The translations under genes and the position numbers were made by a program. From Pyropia yezoensis (lineage: Eukaryota; Rhodophyta; Bangiophyceae; Bangiales; Bangiaceae), in the NCBI GenBank assembly GCA_009829735.1, contig CM020620.1, positions 6,278,545 through 6,342,544 on the forward strand: a stretch of 64,000 bases of DNA, given 5' to 3'. The notes below the pieces were generated by a model. The model searched no databases and was not told the origin of the DNA. It saw only the letters and a program-made list of their open reading frames with translations. Below, in pieces: positions 60,959 through 64,000 of the stretch (position 1 is the first letter of the stretch; each line of letters opens with the position of its first letter).

Positions 60959-63900
60959 ATGACCGGGGGGCGCTGGGGTAACCCAAGCAAGCCACCCCAA
61001 AGTACCGCGGGGAAAGCCCCACGGCAAGCGGGTTTGAGCCGGCGCCGCATCAATCCCCGGGTACACCTTCCGGCCCCGACGACACGGAGTCAGGGGAATG
61101 ATGAGAATCCCCCGATAACGGGAGGCGAGGACGGGATGCCCCGTCACGTTGAACCAGCCAAGGGCCCTGTCCAGGATGCCCGAGGAACACCGGATATCGG
61201 TGTAGGACATGAGCTGTTTACCTTGGAGAACTTCAAAGTATCAGCCACACTGGGGATTGACCCCCAGTCGACACGATCGTACTACCCTGTACTGGATACA
61301 GGGGCTGGACCCAACCTTATCCGGAAGGATACCCTCCCGGACAAGTGGCTTCCGCGAGTCAGAGTGACTCGGGGACCCACCATCAAGGACGCGAATGGTC
61401 GCCTCATTCGTACGACCGCAGCGATGTCGCTGCGGGTTACCGTCGGGGAACTCACCACGGAAGTCGACTTTCTGGTGTGTGAGACCCTATCGGTGCCCTG
61501 CATACTGGGGTGCACCATCATCAACGTTCATGTGGATGCAATCCGGCCAGGCCGGAGGACCGTCGAGCTTCAAGAAGCCGACGAGACAAAGCGAGGACAT
61601 ACGGCTATCGTCAGGGACCTGACGCTACAAGGGAGCCACGTTAACGTGGCTGAGGTGTACGCAAGCGTCGAGCCGAAGACACTTCGGTTGGCCCAGCGAA
61701 CTCGCTTTGAACCGTTGTCGGAGACAGTCCTCCCGGTTAACTGCGACCTCGCAGGCATATGCAGAGTCCGGTCCAACCTGAGGACGTACAAGCGCCATGG
61801 GTTGACCATGGCCAACGGTCTCATAGACCTCCGAGCAGGAGCGTCGTCCCTCCTAGTGATGGCGAACTATCGCCGTAAGGCAGTCACCCTCCCGAAGGGA
61901 ACTATCCTCGGGATTGCCGAGCTCTACGAAGGAGATATCCTTACCCCTGACAAGGAAGGTCAAGTGGAACCACTTGAGGTGCTAGCGGTCGCCGAGACCA
62001 CCGAGCGACAGCAACCCGATGACAGGAAGCCTAACCCATCGGCGCCTTCGGCGGAAATGCCGGCAAAGGACCAAGAAGCACTGAAGGCCCTGGCCGAGGC
62101 TGACCTCGACCACCTTCCCCCTTCGGTAGCCGAAGGGGTACGGCGGATTCTAAGAAAGCATGACGTCATGTGGACAGGCGGGGCCTTGGGTACCATTGGG
62201 GCAACCCAACATCGTATAGACCTGGTACCAGGCGCACGCCCCGCCCGGTCACAACCGCACCGAGCGGGACCTATGCAACGAGAGATCGTTGATGGAGAAG
62301 TGAAGAGGATGAGCGAAGTCAAGGTGATACGACCTTCGATGTCGGAATGGGGTGCCTCAGTCGTTATCGTACCGAAGAAGGATCAAACCCCTCGGTTTTG
62401 CATCGATTAGCGACGCCTCAACTTGGTTACCAAGAAAGACTCATACCCTTTACCAAGGATGGATGAATGCATCGACTCCCTGGGGGAAGCTACGGTGTTT
62501 ACCACCATCGATTGCAATGCCGGATACTGGCAGATCCCAGTGGCGGACGAGGATATCCCCAAGACGGCGTTCGTCTGTCACAGTGGAGTGTACGAGTTCC
62601 TAAGGATGCCCTTCGGATTGTCCAACGCCCCCGCTACATTCCAGCGGGCCATCGACATTATACTGTCGGGGGTGAAGTGGCGTAACTGCCTAGTGTACCT
62701 CGATGACGTCATCGTTTTCTCGCGTAGCATGGATGACCATGTGCAACATGTTCACGAGGTACTCACCCTCTTGCGGAACGCCGGGGTAACCCTGCGTCTG
62801 AAGAAGTGCGCCTTCTTCCAACAGACGGTCGAGTATCTGGGCCACCACATAACCCCTGGTAAACTAGGGGTACTCGAAGCCAATACCCGGGCACTCCGGG
62901 ATGCCCGGTTCCCTAACACCCAGTCGCAGCTCAAGAGCTTCCTGGGAATGTGCAACGTATACCGACGGTTCGTCAAGGACTTCGCTCGGATAGCTAAACC
63001 GTTAACGGTTCTTACGAGCAGTACCTTGCCCAAGGTACTCCAACCCCCTTCGCCTAGCAAAGAGGAGGCATTCGAGTCGCTGAAGCGAGCCCTACTATCC
63101 CCACCCGTCCTGGCGTTACCGCACAGACGGGGTACTTTCGTCATCGATGTCGATGCATGCGATACACAAGTGGGATGCACCCTGTTACAGGGAGAGACGT
63201 TGATCGGTTCCGATACCGTTATCCCGGACCTACGTCCGGTGGGGTACTTCAGCCGGACACTCAACCCGGCTGAACGTAACTATCGTGCCACCGAGCGTGA
63301 GTGCCTCGGGATCATATGGGCAGTACAACTGCTCCGTCCATACCTGGAGGGCTCCAGGTTCATCGTGAGGTCCGACCACGAACCCCTACGATGGCTCCTC
63401 AACCTTGGTGACAAGAATTCCGGTAGCCATGGGAGGCTAGCCCGATGGAGGCTGAAGATGGCCGAGCACGACTACCGCACCGTGTATAAGGCTGGGTCAA
63501 CCCACCACCTCGGAGACGCGTTGTCGCGACTCGATACCCCAAGCGGGGATACCCGACAGGTGGACGAAGACATCCCGGTGGTACCGGTGTGCATGGTGGG
63601 TAATGCTACCCAAGGTATGGTTGACCATACCATGGCACACCTTGCGTGCCCGTTGACCCTCGCGGACTTCCGCGAGGCACAAGCCAATGACGACGACTGT
63701 AGACGCCATCGCGCTAACCTCCTGGCCGGTACGGCCGGCATCTTCTCCGAGAATGAAGACGGACTCATATACCGGCGGGCACCCGCCGACGGACGACATC
63801 AAGTCGTGGTTCCCGTGTCCTTACGGCAAGCCGTCATGGAACGAGAACACGAGAACCCTACAGCCGGACACCCGGGGGGTTCACGTATGTTCGCAGCAAT

Positions 63901-64000
63901 GCGAAGGTTCTTCTACTGGCCAGCAATGGCCGTCGACGTGGTCGACCACGTAAGGGGATGCCACCCCTGTGCACGTAACCGCATGAGTCTACATAGGCAG
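60959..64000 (+). pseudogene. pol: Pol, unit 2, partial, with TAG in reverse transcriptase
   Basis: Protease, RT and RNase H as in unit 1, with the identical TAG at 62408-62410 in the FCID-x-R motif. The window ends inside the integrase zinc domain (CHPCARNR), so the integrase TAG and chromodomain TGA of unit 1 cannot be checked here. Confidence 0.85.

Larger units (their letters stand above)
58179..64000 (+). mobile_element. Gypsy retrotransposon unit 2, cut by window end
   Basis: Repeats unit 1 with a constant offset of 10,357 bases from 48185 to the last base. By eye only about four substitutions occur in 5.4 kb of internal sequence (two adjacent near 59274, one near 60472, one near 60683). 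The integrase end, chromodomain and any antisense ORF copy are beyond the window. Confidence 0.95.

Overview
The window looks like nuclear DNA of a GC-rich alga. Protein-coding stretches are very GC-rich and low in complexity, with Pro/Thr/Glu, Gly and Ala repeats and long C or G runs. Genes have few, short GT-AG introns, the single tRNA gene carries a canonical nuclear-type intron, and most of the sequence is transposable-element DNA. A bangiophyte red alga (Porphyra/Pyropia type) fits this mixture, but that is inference; another GC-rich alga cannot be excluded. Nothing suggests a bacterial replicon.

Layout. 1-5.9 kb: a large putative surface protein (Pro-Thr-Glu repeat ectodomain, one membrane segment, low-complexity tail) whose reading frame changes near homopolymers. 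6.3-9.4 kb: a 19-bp minisatellite and weak coding fragments. 9.4-11.4 kb (minus): a two-exon MYND zinc-finger gene, the best host gene here. 11.6-13.4 kb: a dispersed repeat, a 641-bp terminal-inverted-repeat element and inverted repeats rich in TTCCTTCC. 13.6-16.6 and 19.3-22.1 kb: two diverged, separately broken copies of a Mutator-like (MULE) transposase that keep a phase-2 intron at the same place. 22.35-27.2 kb: an apparently intact PIF/Harbinger transposon with a DDE transposase and a convergent two-exon Myb/SANT-like gene. 27.4-34 kb: repeats, including a 119-bp MITE with a related empty site elsewhere in the window, and a 5'-truncated tyrosine recombinase of DIRS type.

34.07-39.6 kb: a Ty3/Gypsy-like LTR retrotransposon with perfect 5-bp target duplication and nearly identical 469-bp LTRs, but no integrase. 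39.6-47.8 kb: relics, a second copy of a GC-rich repeat, and a tRNA-Ala(AGC) gene. 47.8-64 kb: a different, larger chromodomain-containing Gypsy family (363-bp LTRs, 10,357-bp repeat period) arranged head to tail, with one LTR shared by two internal regions; the second is cut by the window end. Its first unit carries a long antisense ORF of unknown function between pol and the 3' LTR.

How parts connect. Both retrotransposon families have the same 19-nt primer-binding site, which pairs well with the 3' end of the tRNA-Ala type found in the window. The tandem family has in-frame stops in gag, reverse transcriptase, integrase, chromodomain and the antisense ORF, four of five of them TAG. Those that can be compared are shared by both units, so the units appear to have duplicated after the family member had decayed. 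Several start codons suggested by open frames are GTG or TTG; I moved starts to the first sensible ATG where possible.
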